DNA of 64,000 nucleotides from Hermatobates lingyangjiaoensis. Its lineage: Eukaryota > Arthropoda > Insecta > Hemiptera > Hermatobatidae. Numbering within the stretch: position 1 is the first letter of the stretch; each line of letters opens with the position of its first letter. Location: the NCBI GenBank assembly GCA_026182355.1, contig JAPFBL010000036.1:1302001-1366000 (forward strand), given 5' to 3'. The notes under the pieces were generated by a model. The model searched no databases, was not told the origin of the DNA, and was given only the letters and a program-made list of their open reading frames with translations. The position numbers and the translations under genes are program-made. Below are positions 38,261 through 48,881 of the stretch, one piece after another.

Positions 38261-38264
38261 AGTG

Positions 38265-38400
38265 CATTTCGATTAGTGATCTTTAACGAGTACCTGTCAT
38301 CGCTCGGGATCGACGGCTTAACGTCCTCTCAGTCTGTCTTTGGTCAGTCAGTTACTGAACTGTTTTATGTTTTTTCCTACAGTGACAGTCACTATTGCGA
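38265..38400 (-). repeat. SINE-like fragment
   Basis: tctttaacgagtacctg followed by gctcgggatc and ggcttaacgtcctctc corresponds, with changes, to the reverse complement of the 43910-43990 SINE tail. Confidence 0.45.
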
Positions 38401-38497
38401 GGACTTAGTATACATAGAGATATACCGATAAAAAGATTTCACATAAACACGTGAAACAACAATCAATGATTAAACCACAATAAGAATGGGAAAACAA

Positions 38498-38540
38498 GAC
38501 TAAGATCTTTCAACCGTAACAAGCGGTCTTCGTCAGAGTC
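38498..38540 (-). ncRNA. Hammerhead ribozyme, family C
   Basis: Mirror copy of 38565-38607 with all core bases intact. Confidence 0.75.
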
Positions 38541-38564
38541 AAAAACCCAGTCAGTTGGGTTTTT

Positions 38565-38607
38565 GACTCTGACGAAGACCGCTTGTTACGGTTGAAAGAT
38601 CTTAGTC
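38565..38607 (+). ncRNA. Hammerhead ribozyme, family C
   Basis: Stem I is GACT (38565-38568) with AGTC (38604-38607). The core is CTGACGA (38569-38575). Stem II is ACCG/CGGT with a preceding G-U wobble and a 7-base loop. Next come GAAA (38594-38597) and stem III A-G/C-T around loop AT. U at 38603 is the cleavage position. Every conserved core position fits CUGANGA...GAAA with an NUH cleavage triplet. Confidence 0.78.
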
Positions 38608-38649
38608 TTGTTTTCCCATTCTTATTGTGGTTTAATCATAGAGATATAC

Positions 38650-40805
38650 TAAACACTTCTTAAGGACAATATTGTTTTAGAATCGTTATAATAAATTATC
38701 AGCGAATAAATTAGAATACATTATCCTTTTACTTTGACGGTTATTTGTTTGAAAGATCATAGTTCCATTTTTGAATTTATTTTTAAAGTTACGTTGTATG
38801 TATTAGTCTCCTGTAATTAGGTTCCAATTTTACTGCACCTGGTTTATTATTATTTGATATTGTTTTAGCGGGTCTTTAAAAATTTATGTAAAGGATATTT
38901 TATTTTTTATCACCCTCATTAGAAAAAGTTAATACTAATATTTGATTTTCACATTAAAATTTGATAATATTATTATATTTGATCTGAGAACTAGAGTTCT
39001 TACGGACACGTGCGCATGGGGCCTGCCAAATTTGTCCTATGTACTACCTTTTTTTTTATTGTTGTAATATTGATTAAATTTTGATCTAACATTGATCTAA
39101 TATTTTCATAATGCAATTTCAATACATTTTTGCTAAATGGCAGTCATATGAAGTGCCAGCTACTACAACATCTCATTTTAATAATGAAGATTTGTTGTAG
39201 CTATGTAAAAATAAATTTACTCAGACCGAATCTATTAAGACAAATTATGCTAGCTTTTATACTGAAAAGGGAATTACTATTTGAAGTCATTTACAGTATG
39301 CATCTAAATAATTGATTATAGATTTAACTACAATGAACAGGTAAGAAATAACGTTATTCATAAATCAAAGTATAGTTTTGGACATACCTTGAGTTGATAA
39401 ATCCTTCTGTCAAAAAAAAACTAACCTATTAGTGATGAAATTAATTAACCTAATGATAAACTGACACTTAATGGAATGAAGCTACGGCCGAAGGTCATTT
39501 CCGAGCGTTTCAAGTCCATAAACTAAGGGGACACATGTTTAACCTTTGGTTCTCATTTGTTGGCTGTGTAGATAACGAAGTTTCTAGCTTCAATCATATA
39601 TTTCAAATATTTTATAGCTTCATAAATGTCTAGGAGTTCTCTTTTGTAAGACAAACATTTCCTTTGTGATTAGCTCCACTTGCGTTAAAAGAGCTAAGGG
39701 TTTCTATTAGTTGTCGAAGTACTCCCATACCAATTGTGATTTTGACAATGGTTTGAACATAACTTCAACCTTATTTACACAACTAGATAGAGTCGAAGAA
39801 TAGAAAACAGTTGAGATACGAAGCATCCAATAGGTCTGAATACAATCACTGGACTGACTAACTAACAAGATCAACTTACGACTGAAATTATAATCAAATG
39901 AAATTGAAACATTTTTTTTTCTTTTTTGAAATGAGATTATGCGCTATACTTTGATGTGTGGTTGCATTTCGTATTACCCCTTAGATAATTGAAGTTCTTT
40001 GAGAATTGAATATTTAAATAAATATTCTATTTAGGTTTTATTCGAAATAGTCATATTTTTTATATTTACATTTTTATAGTTTATATTTTTTTAATGTGTG
40101 ATGCACTGCTTAAATTAATTCGGGTTTAAATAATATTCCTAAAAACCACATTACTAAAACGCGGAAACCAACAATATTGAGTCAATTGACAATACGTCAT
40201 AATTGACTTTGACATTCGCAATGAAGTATATTGTACAGTTTATTTAATATTGTTTTATCAGTACATAAGAAAATATAATGTTTAATATTAAAATTTGATA
40301 CAGGCTGACAAACAAGTAAGTTGTCTACATTAGTAATAAAATCGAAATATACCTGTTAATACTCACAGAATCATTCAAAAATTGAAACCTGCTAGTTTGG
40401 AAAAGAAAGAAATGAAATATTTCATAATAGGTAAGGTAAAATAATTTAATTAAGAACTATTACAGGTAGAATTATCTAAGATTATATTCATTAACAATGT
40501 TATTATACTATTTCTGGTCCAGCTTGAAATCTATAATAACCAGTTTAGTGTTAAATAATTGTAAAATTCAATGAGTTTTCCTTTGTAAAAGATATTGAAT
40601 ATGAAATCTCGGTTTGAATTTATGTTTGGTTTACATCCAAGTGCCAATTGAAATCATTATCTCGAATTGTAACTCAATTCTTATAGTAATTCATAAATTC
40701 GTGGTGTACTCTTTCCTTTTAATAATTAAATTTAAATTCTATTATCAACTTTTAATTAAATACTTCCATTCTAAAGTAGTGCAATCACTTATTATGTGGT
40801 ATTTA
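38650..40805. other. Non-coding sequence
   Basis: No exon or element with a recognisable protein. A short dispersed repeat (gatctgagaactagagttct) occurs at 38081 and again at 38980, each followed by a ggacacg-gcatg segment and a T run. Confidence 0.5.
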
Positions 40806-40810
40806 CTCAT

Positions 40811-40985
40811 TGTAGGTTAAAAAGCTAATGAAATGGTCTCCACATATTAAATTCCCAGTCAGTTGTACCACAGACACTCATCCTTAGTTAAAGCCTGAGG
40901 AAGAACACTACGTGTTCGAAACGCGTTGTTTATACCATTAAATTTTTATATGTGGAGACCATTTCATTAGCTTTTTACCCTACAA
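40811..40985 (+). mobile_element. Small inverted-repeat unit carrying a family-B hammerhead
   Basis: The left arm 40811-40851 (tgtaggttaaaaagctaatg and onward) is the near-perfect reverse complement of the right arm 40943-40985. The hammerhead lies between them. Total about 175 bp, with no ORF. Confidence 0.8.
40891..40931 (+). ncRNA. Hammerhead ribozyme, family B
   Basis: CTGAGGA at 40895-40901, one unpaired A, a 6-bp stem II GAACAC/GTGTTC with loop TAC, GAAAC, stem III A-C/G-T, and U at cleavage (40927). Stem I has 4 bp: AAGC (40891-40894) with GTTT (40928-40931), including one G-U. Core intact. Confidence 0.72.
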
Positions 40986-41083
40986 TAAATACTTCCATTA
41001 AAAAGCTTTTGCATTTATCATTTTTAACATTAAATTCATAGCTAGTGTTGTTTCCATTTCTATGTTCAAAAGAAAAAAAAAAC

Positions 41084-41257
41084 CTATTTGTTTCTAGTTT
41101 TAATGTTGGCTGGTCTGGTTTTATCCTCACCGACGAGATGGTTGTCTCCTCAGAGGCAAGCTGAGCTGGAATCCGAAGGTTTCTGTCAAATAAATCAGCC
41201 TGGTGAGGAACCAACTTGCAACGAACAGCCCGAGTATATCCACCAGTCCGATTATGT
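41084..41257 (-). CDS. Orphan coding exon of an unknown gene
   Basis: Minus-strand exon with acceptor gtaattcag and a possible donor ATAG|GTTTTT. The open frame reads HNRTGGYTRAVRCKLVPHQA, DLFDRNLRIPAQLASEETTI, then SSVRIKPDQPTLKLETN. The composition is well mixed and unlike the surrounding AT-driven ORFs, which argues for real coding sequence. No partner exons were found nearby, and it is immediately followed by a hammerhead unit. It may be an isolated exon of a gene extending elsewhere, or a stranded retro-copy. Family not recognised. Confidence 0.42.
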
Positions 41258-42299
41258 CTGAATTACATATAATTGATTATCAATAAAGAAATGTAACTAA
41301 TTAGTAATATTTAGTGTAAATTGATTTTCAATCTTGAAACTTCATTTTCAGAAATAGAATTGTCATTAATCTGTCATAATTTTACTAACACTAACTAGTC
41401 TTCATAGAACTTTAAATAATAGTGATCATAGTGGGACCTAAAAAAATTGAACATGTGAGTAATATGCCTACTCTATGTGAGTAATATTGCTATGTGAGTA
41501 TAAGTCTATATACACATATGCAAACAACCCTTAAAATTATTATAAATGATCTTATGAAAAGAATATTCTAACGCATCGAAATTCACATTACCTTAGTGAA
41601 TTCTTTGGCATCTCAATTAAAAGTACAAAAGTAACCTGAGTTTTGTCCTTCATGCATGCTAATTTAATCTAGTGTTCTATAAAAATTGACCGAGACTTAT
41701 GTATAAAGATTTTTAAACAGTAGTGCTACATATTTTTAAATAATGAAAATATCTTCTGTCCAAAACATCTAAAGGCTTTTAAGTTTTCACTAGCTAATGT
41801 AGGGTGGTGAGATCGACTCCTAGAAGCACAGGTCTTCGTCATCTACTGTAGCAGTTAACCGGATTTCTTACGTGCAAATACAAATGTATGCTTACCAGCT
41901 AAACTGTTATTCGGTCGTTCAACTTTGACAGTACACGAAGTAGTAATATGCAAAAATTTCAAATAATGTTCAAAGACGCACAGAATTCCAATTACTTAAT
42001 CAACCTCATGTAAAAAAAACATAACTTTTAGAGATAAACTCGGTTGACCTATTTCAGTTTACATGGATGAATATAGGCGGAAGGAATTCCATTTACAAGG
42101 CGTTGAACTTCACTTAAGCAAAACAAATATAAAGACTGTGTTTGATTCATGTTTCAATATAACAGCCACCACATAGGCATTAAAATTAGGGTGGAAGTAA
42201 CATTAAAAAAGTGTCGTAACAGACACTTTTCATGTTACGTTAAGAAATGAAAATTAGAAGCAGTAGCTTCTAGAAACACACCAAGAAAATAACTTCAGA

Positions 42300-43080
42300 T
42301 TTTTAAAACGACAGAAATTTTTTTTTTTAATAAAATGTAAAAATTTTGACTTATAATTCAATCTGAAAGCTTGTGAGAGCCATACCGTTTGACGGATCAA
42401 AATGAAACTATACCTATAAATACAACATTATGTAGAAGATGAGTTGAGATAATTTTTTTCAAAATTACATTAGTCAAAATGCGTTAGGGTACATTTCCTG
42501 TTTGCAGAAAATTTTTTTTGAAGCTAAACGGCTCAAAAAAAATCATGATATTTTAATTACGACAAAGAGAAATAAAGCTATAAAAACTGTATATTGATGA
42601 AAAATCTGGTCTAATGGTTTACTTGCTATACTTGTCGTATTTGTTTGCATTGACTTAAGACATTTTTTGAGCGAATCCACTAAAATAATATTGATGTTTA
42701 GAAGTATAATGAAAAAATTAAATGATTTTATGACAGAAATGAATATAATTCTTATGGTAAAAAATCAAAGCCAAGAGAACATATTAAACATATAATTTCT
42801 GATTCTTTTCATGGTATGATGGGATTGTCTAACAAAATGTTCTAATCGATCTATATGTTGCACCATTCAACAAAACTTAATTATCAGAGGCAGATTTTAT
42901 TATATTTATGAATGGCATTATTTACTGAAGTTTGTGGAATGAACTTTTTCGTCCTATAGGAGAGCTTCTATGTTTTTGACAAATCCAGTTTGTTCACAAT
43001 TCTAGTCTAATATGTCAAACCTATTGTTTTTAAAAATTTCAAGCTTCCAGCTATAAAAGTTCAAATTATACTATAACTAA
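42300..43080 (+). repeat. Repeat X, internal and 3' part
   Basis: Parallels 4270-5120: ttgacttataattcaatct, the tgacggatcaaaatgaaact segment, gcgaatccact, and the fixed end segment near 42970-43080. Confidence 0.75.
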
Positions 43081-43794
43081 TTATAGTTTAATAATTTTAT
43101 AAAAGACGAAATATGTAAAGCATAATTCAAAACATTCCTTGAAAAATAATAAATGATAATATCCTACATCTTAATTAAAAGGTGTCTTAAAACGATATTT
43201 TTTTAAACATTTTTCAGAGAAAATAGGAATGAATATTTTCAAGTTTTAAATGGGAACCTTTATCTTGTCTTCAAAGTAGAAAGAGGTCAGGTAAACTATG
43301 TATGTGATCCAATGGCTATTGGAACAAAAGCCATGTTCTCCTGTTAGAGTATTTCGTAATAAGGAATCAATACTTTCGCTTTTCAAAAATGTTATTACAG
43401 CTGTAGTTATACTAATGATATTATATGCATCAGTGGTGTGATATACAACAATAAGCGTCTATATTGATAAGTGTTAATCACTATCTGTGCTACCTCCAGG
43501 AATGAAAAGTTAATAAATATCTCCCATTTAAACATTTATATTATGCATGAGTGGGACATATATATTATATACCCAAGAAGTTTGATATTATGTATACTTA
43601 TAGCAAAGTTGAGTGTAGGCCACTCCAGATTTTTTTTATAAATGAATATGAAAAAAATGAGTTTTTTAATTATGCTAGTTATCGATTCTTGTTGAGCATT
43701 TTTTTCGAATTTAAAAAATGAGAATACATACCTTTGCACTGAATATCTCAGATTCATATATATTGTACTCGTAATTGTATATATCTCTTGGGGG

Positions 43795-44000
43795 CCAGGT
43801 TAGACCAGTGGCAACGCACTCGCCTCTGGATCCGTACGTAAGTTCGGGGTATCAATACCCCACTCAGCACTCCGATTTACTAACGCGAGAAGTGAATAAA
43901 TCTGAGCACGTCATCCCTCGGAGAGGGCGTTAAGCTCCTCTATCCCAAGCCTGTACAATGTCAGTTACTCGTTAAAGAACCCTACTCTAAATATACTTAA
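43795..44000 (+). repeat. tRNA-derived SINE
   Basis: The head is tRNA-like: an A-box region (ggttagaccagtggcaacgc) and, about 40 bases later, a T-arm-like hairpin GGGGTATCAATACCCC in the B-box position. A non-tRNA tail follows (cgttaagctcctctatccc, gttactcgttaaagaaccct). The body is GC-richer than its surroundings. SINEs are transcribed by Pol III and moved by partner LINEs. The acceptor stem is not complete, so this is not a functional tRNA. Confidence 0.68.
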
Positions 44001-44009
44001 GGTTAGGTA

Positions 44010-45299
44010 ACATTTAGAACTCCCAAGGTAGAATATTAATTATGTGGTATCATGAAGGGCCAATGTATGTCTTCTTGTGAGACTGCATCTGCAACCTAAC
44101 CTTGCTCTTTAAGACTAATAAAACTATTAACAGATATATTTACCATGAAATTGTGTGCATCACCTATTTCTGTCAACGGTCACTTTTATTGTTGTACTTA
44201 AACATGAATTAAACTCTGTTCCTGACCTTTATTATTTTGGTGATTCCATAATTATAATAATTTTTTCTCTTATTATTTTATATATACTAGAGCATAAATG
44301 AAAAATGACTGAGGTCTTTATTAAAAGATAGTAGAAACGTTAATAAGATTCATAACGGTCAATTCATTAACCTTGGAATTTATTTTTTAAAGCTATAGTA
44401 AGATTAAAATATTTTCCTACTTTCATGGAAAAATATAGGATAAACAATTATATATTTTTTCAGTATACACCTATTTTATTCCATATTATGAGGATATGTA
44501 ATTGTTGTACTCAATTATCTTTAAATTTAAAATAGTGCAATGAATTATTGATAATTCAATTCGAATGATAAAAGGAATTAATTCCAGTAAATTACCTATT
44601 GAATATTACTATTAGCAATTAGAGGAGCATGAGACATTTACCCCGTAGATCTGTCACCTACTTTCCTTCCACACTTTTCTCAATTATATAGTGAATCAAT
44701 GGAGTTCTCCATATTACCCGGTTTATATCCAAGCATAATGATAACGAAATTAGAATTAGATTTTACTGTGGTCTTGCATCACTGTCTTAGAGTCCCTTCA
44801 TAATATCAAATATTATATTGCCCAAGATCATAACATTTTATTCTGTAACTTCTACTATAATTGAGTTTACTACCTTAATCCATCTACTGAAAAATTTAAT
44901 CACTTGAATTATTTGGTTTCAGTGCAATTAATAAACTAATAAGATAGATGACTTATTTAAACCATTGATAGATATACAGATATTTAGAAAAAGTGTGTAA
45001 ACGTCTCCGAAAGAAGATAAATACTGTAACAAATAAAAACTGAAATACATATTTTTTTTTAAATAAAGAGAAAAAATAAAGAAATCGAATATGTAAAAAT
45101 GCGTTAGATATCAGAATAGATTATTAAATAATAAGACGCGATATAAAAATATGAATAAATGATAACCCTCAGCTTAGTCTCACTCTGAAAGATAGACAAC
45201 ATCCGAAACTGATTGAGTGTTGTGGATCAAATTTACGAGGTGTGATGTTTTATTATTCTTTAATTGTTACTAAGAATAATAACGCTATTATTTATTGAC
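44010..45299. other. Non-coding sequence
   Basis: AT-rich, with no feature recognised. Confidence 0.5.
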
Positions 45300-45304
45300 A
45301 CAAA

Positions 45305-45785
45305 GGATCGGTAAAGTTGATAGCCCTCAATGTAGGCACTGTAGCTCAGGCGAAAACGACGATGCAGAGCATACCTTCTCCTTCTGTGCTAAGTGAGGAG
45401 TGCTGCGCCAGGGATTAATAGCTGGGTGAGGTTACTTAAGGGTCAATAGTTTAAAAGATGCTCCAGAGTGAAGGAAAATAAAATTGGTCAAAAGTTGCAA
45501 GCTTTGTAGAGACAGTTCTCCGTCATAAGAAGAATGAAAGCGTGAGGCAAGGAAAATGATAATTCATAGGTGAATGAATGGGGACGAGGAGGTGAATCCT
45601 ATTCAGGAGGACTGAGGCACCGGCATGAAGTAATGTGGAAACGGTTTCCGTGTCTGGTATTGCCAGGAAATAGGATGTGGTTTTTTAGTGGGTCGGAACC
45701 CCCAACCCCACATACCCTAAGCAAGATGTTTTGCTAAGGGATCTGCTGAACAGATTTTTCCACATCCTACGAAGAAAAAAAATTA
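45305..45785 (+). pseudogene. 3' end of a non-LTR retrotransposon (R1/I-like)
   Basis: Near 45318-45395 the frame reads SPQCRHCSSGENDDAEHTFS followed by FCA. This is the C-x2-C...H...C zinc-knuckle-like ending of ORF2 in R1/I-type LINEs. It is broken by stops right after. A GC-richer 3' UTR follows (gtgggtcggaacccccaacc, aagcaagatgttttgctaag), ending near 45785 with acatcctacgaagaaaaaaa. Only the tail is present, as expected for a 5'-truncated insertion. Confidence 0.7.
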
Positions 45786-48364
45786 CTTATTGATATCTAT
45801 ACATTTTAATAAACTAAGAGAAAGTCAACAAGTTAAACTTAACAACTGCCCTTTTTAGTGTTATATTGCCCTTTCTAATGATTTAACATTTATGAATACT
45901 TAATCATATCATACTCATTCTGTATTAAAACAATACTAAAGGAAAATACTAAAAGCAAAATTTCAGGATTCTAGAAAGAGCAAAAGAACTAGAAAAGTTA
46001 TAACCCCTTTGATTTAAAGTGTAATAAAATACTTTTCACAGCTTCAAAATTGTCCAAAACAATAAATAAGATTATTTTTCATTCGAATAACTATCTGTCT
46101 ATAAAAATAACAGGTTTAGTTTATTCCCAAATTTTGGATGTACAACTGATCACACAAACATCATCAGAAAAATATCGTTCAGAAGACGAAAAAATGCTGT
46201 GAAAAATGTACTATCGAGTTTTTCATCATGCAATGGCACAATAGTAAAACAATGACGATAACAATTTCAAAATGGAAAATAATCATACACGTTAAAAGTT
46301 AATGTTTATTTTAACAAAATAACAAACGTAAAATCAATACTAAAACATATATGTTAAAAAAATTGTATAACAAGATTATAAAAAAGGGAGTTTACGTTAT
46401 ATTTATAAAAAAAATTATAATTATAAATATTAGCACGGAAAATAATCAAACATTAGTGTAATTTCATAATAACCCAATGCTTTTGTTCAATGATCATTAC
46501 CAAAGGATATGAATATCCCATAATGGAAAATAATTTGCTTCATATTTTAAATATGTATACAATAATCAGAATATGGTAGAGTGACTCTGCTTCAAAATTT
46601 AAAATTAACTTTGTAAGAAGGTTTAACCCAAAAAATAATTTATAAAATTTTTGAACTGAAACTGCAATCTTTTTTAAAGTGTTTAAGGCACAATTTGTCA
46701 AATATTTAGATATAGAGAAAATACCCGATGTACTCTATTATAATACGTTACGTTTATAACTGAAACATACTTAACTGAACAAACAATTTAAAAAATACGA
46801 ACTAGTAAGTACACTTCATAAAAAGTCGGTAAACTTAAATGAAAATCCAAATTTTTAAGGCTAATCTGGCACACACTTAAATGTATAATTACATTTTAGT
46901 TAATAGGAAATCATTTAAATTTCATGGCAACAAATGTAGGTATATTTGGTCAATTTTAATTAAAAACTGCTAAATTATAGCCAAACTAACACCATAGAAG
47001 CACAAAACCTAAGACACAGTTTTTTTACAATATATATGTTAGTATTTATTTATTTAATAAATTAAGCTCTTCAAAAAGATTGCATTCAATAAGTTAGTTG
47101 AAAATACGGTTAATAATTCTTTTATAGACAATAATTAATTCTTTTTTTGTAAACCTTATTATAAATTTAACTCATTAATAAACGGATCAATCACTTCAAC
47201 AATTATAAAGATTAGTAAAAACTAATAACTCAGTAAATACAAATTACCAATTTGTTATTTTGTTTTATCATCATAATCAGAATTTTAACTAATATATATT
47301 AATAATGTTTACCTCTCAAAATAACGCACTTCAATCAAAGAAAAAAGCTGGACATGACAACCTTAATCTGCTAACACGTCAATATATTACTAACAATATG
47401 ACTTTCTCAAATGTTAACAGAATTTATCCGCTAATACAAAAATTGAGAAGACAAAATAAAGATTATGGAAACTGAAAATTGTCTCAATTTTATCACAACT
47501 TTACGTCTATATCAAATATAAAAATTAAAACAGGGATAAAAAACTATTAAGAAATTTTAACGAGTTAATAAAAGCAGCAGGTATTTTTTCTTTTTATTAA
47601 TTATGATTCCACTATAGAATAATTGAGGAAAATATGTCAAAAGTAATATATATTTAAAAGTTAAAATGCCGTAATAGGAATGTTACGAGCAGGTTACGAA
47701 AACTAAAGAAACCTTAAATTAATATTTGTCATTTCATTTGTACAAGTAATCATGAATAAATGTAAATTCATAAAGGCCAAAGGTAAAAACACTTATTGAT
47801 CATGAGTACCTTTCAATCATATTGTCATGTCTTTTTCGGTTTTCAAGTGAAAAATAATAAAAAGTTATTATGAAAAATAATACTAATAAACAATGATTCT
47901 TCCTTAAATTACATCAGTCTAATTAAAATACTAGTTCAGAGAATACATAAGATTCTTGTGGAGTACACACAAAATAAAATAACGTTATTGATAGAATGAC
48001 GAGGGTTGAAAGGTATTTATTTTTTAAACTGCGTTAGTAATAGAGAAATGGCATACGGAAAGATATACAACCATCATTAAAACATGTTATGAAGAACTGT
48101 TATAAACTTCTTGAATCTATTCGGAAACTAGTATGTTACTAAAAGATACAAAATAATCTTAATAATCCAAAACAAAAGTGGTAAACCACATGTGAGCAAA
48201 ACAGGCATACAACTAATCATGGTAACTAATGTTAAAAGTAAAAAGACTAGAATGTTATTTCAATGAAATGAATAATGAAGAAAAGAGGAAGATAAAGAAG
48301 GTATATTAAGTAACTAGTTTTTGGATCTATCAAAATACTGGACAGCAATTCTAAGATTTGGGAG
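45786..48364. other. Intergenic sequence, very AT-rich
   Basis: No ORF, repeat or exon recognised. It should include the 3' UTR of the gene ending at 48365. Confidence 0.55.
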
Positions 48365-48500
48365 TCACACAGTAAGTCTTCTGACTCCACACTGGCAACA
48401 GAATTTAGCTGCTGGAACTGGATAACGTCCACCACACTCATGACAGAACCTGGCCCCAGATTCAGCATCACCTATTCCTCCAGGACTTGGTCGATTCAAG
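48365..48500 (-). CDS. Terminal exon of the ZC2HC1-family gene: cysteine ribbon
   Basis: Acceptor atttacag, then LNRPSPGGIGDAESGARFCH, ECGGRYPVPAAKFCCQCGVR, RLTV and TGA. The spacing CxxC...CCxC looks like a small zinc ribbon. It closes an AGC serine codon with the preceding exon. Confidence 0.9.
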
Positions 48501-48845
48501 CTGTAAATATACAAGTTTATTGATCTCTCAGTTTAACATAAACAACCTCCTTCATTAATTTTTGTACATGCATACCATGATACGTCATTCTTGACATATA
48601 TATATATAATAAAAGGATTTCACATAAACACGTGAAATAATAATCAATGATAAAACCACAATATGAAATGGGAAAACAAGACTAAGATCTTTCAACCGTA
48701 ACAAGCGGTCTTCGTCAGAGTCAAAAACCCAACTGAAAGAAGACGAAACCTCGTTTCAGTTCGGTTTTTGATTCTAACGAAGACCGCTTGTTACGGCTGA
48801 AAGCTCTTAATCTTGTTTTCCCATTTCATTTTGTGGTTTGATCAT

Positions 48846-48881
<36 letters not shown>

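Larger units (their letters stand above)
38471..38634. mobile_element. Palindromic double-hammerhead unit
   Basis: Two arms of about 79 bp (38471-38549 and 38556-38634) are near-perfect reverse complements around a 6-bp centre. Each arm is one family-C hammerhead plus flanks ending in accacaataagaatggg. There is no coding part. Confidence 0.85.

Noticed and set aside
41800..41930. Possible second SINE or tRNA-like segment
   Set aside because: Only a loose resemblance to a T-arm; no A-box at the right distance.
43800..43880. Possible tRNA gene
   Set aside because: It has A-box and T-arm-like parts, but no complete acceptor stem and an unrelated tail; called as a SINE.
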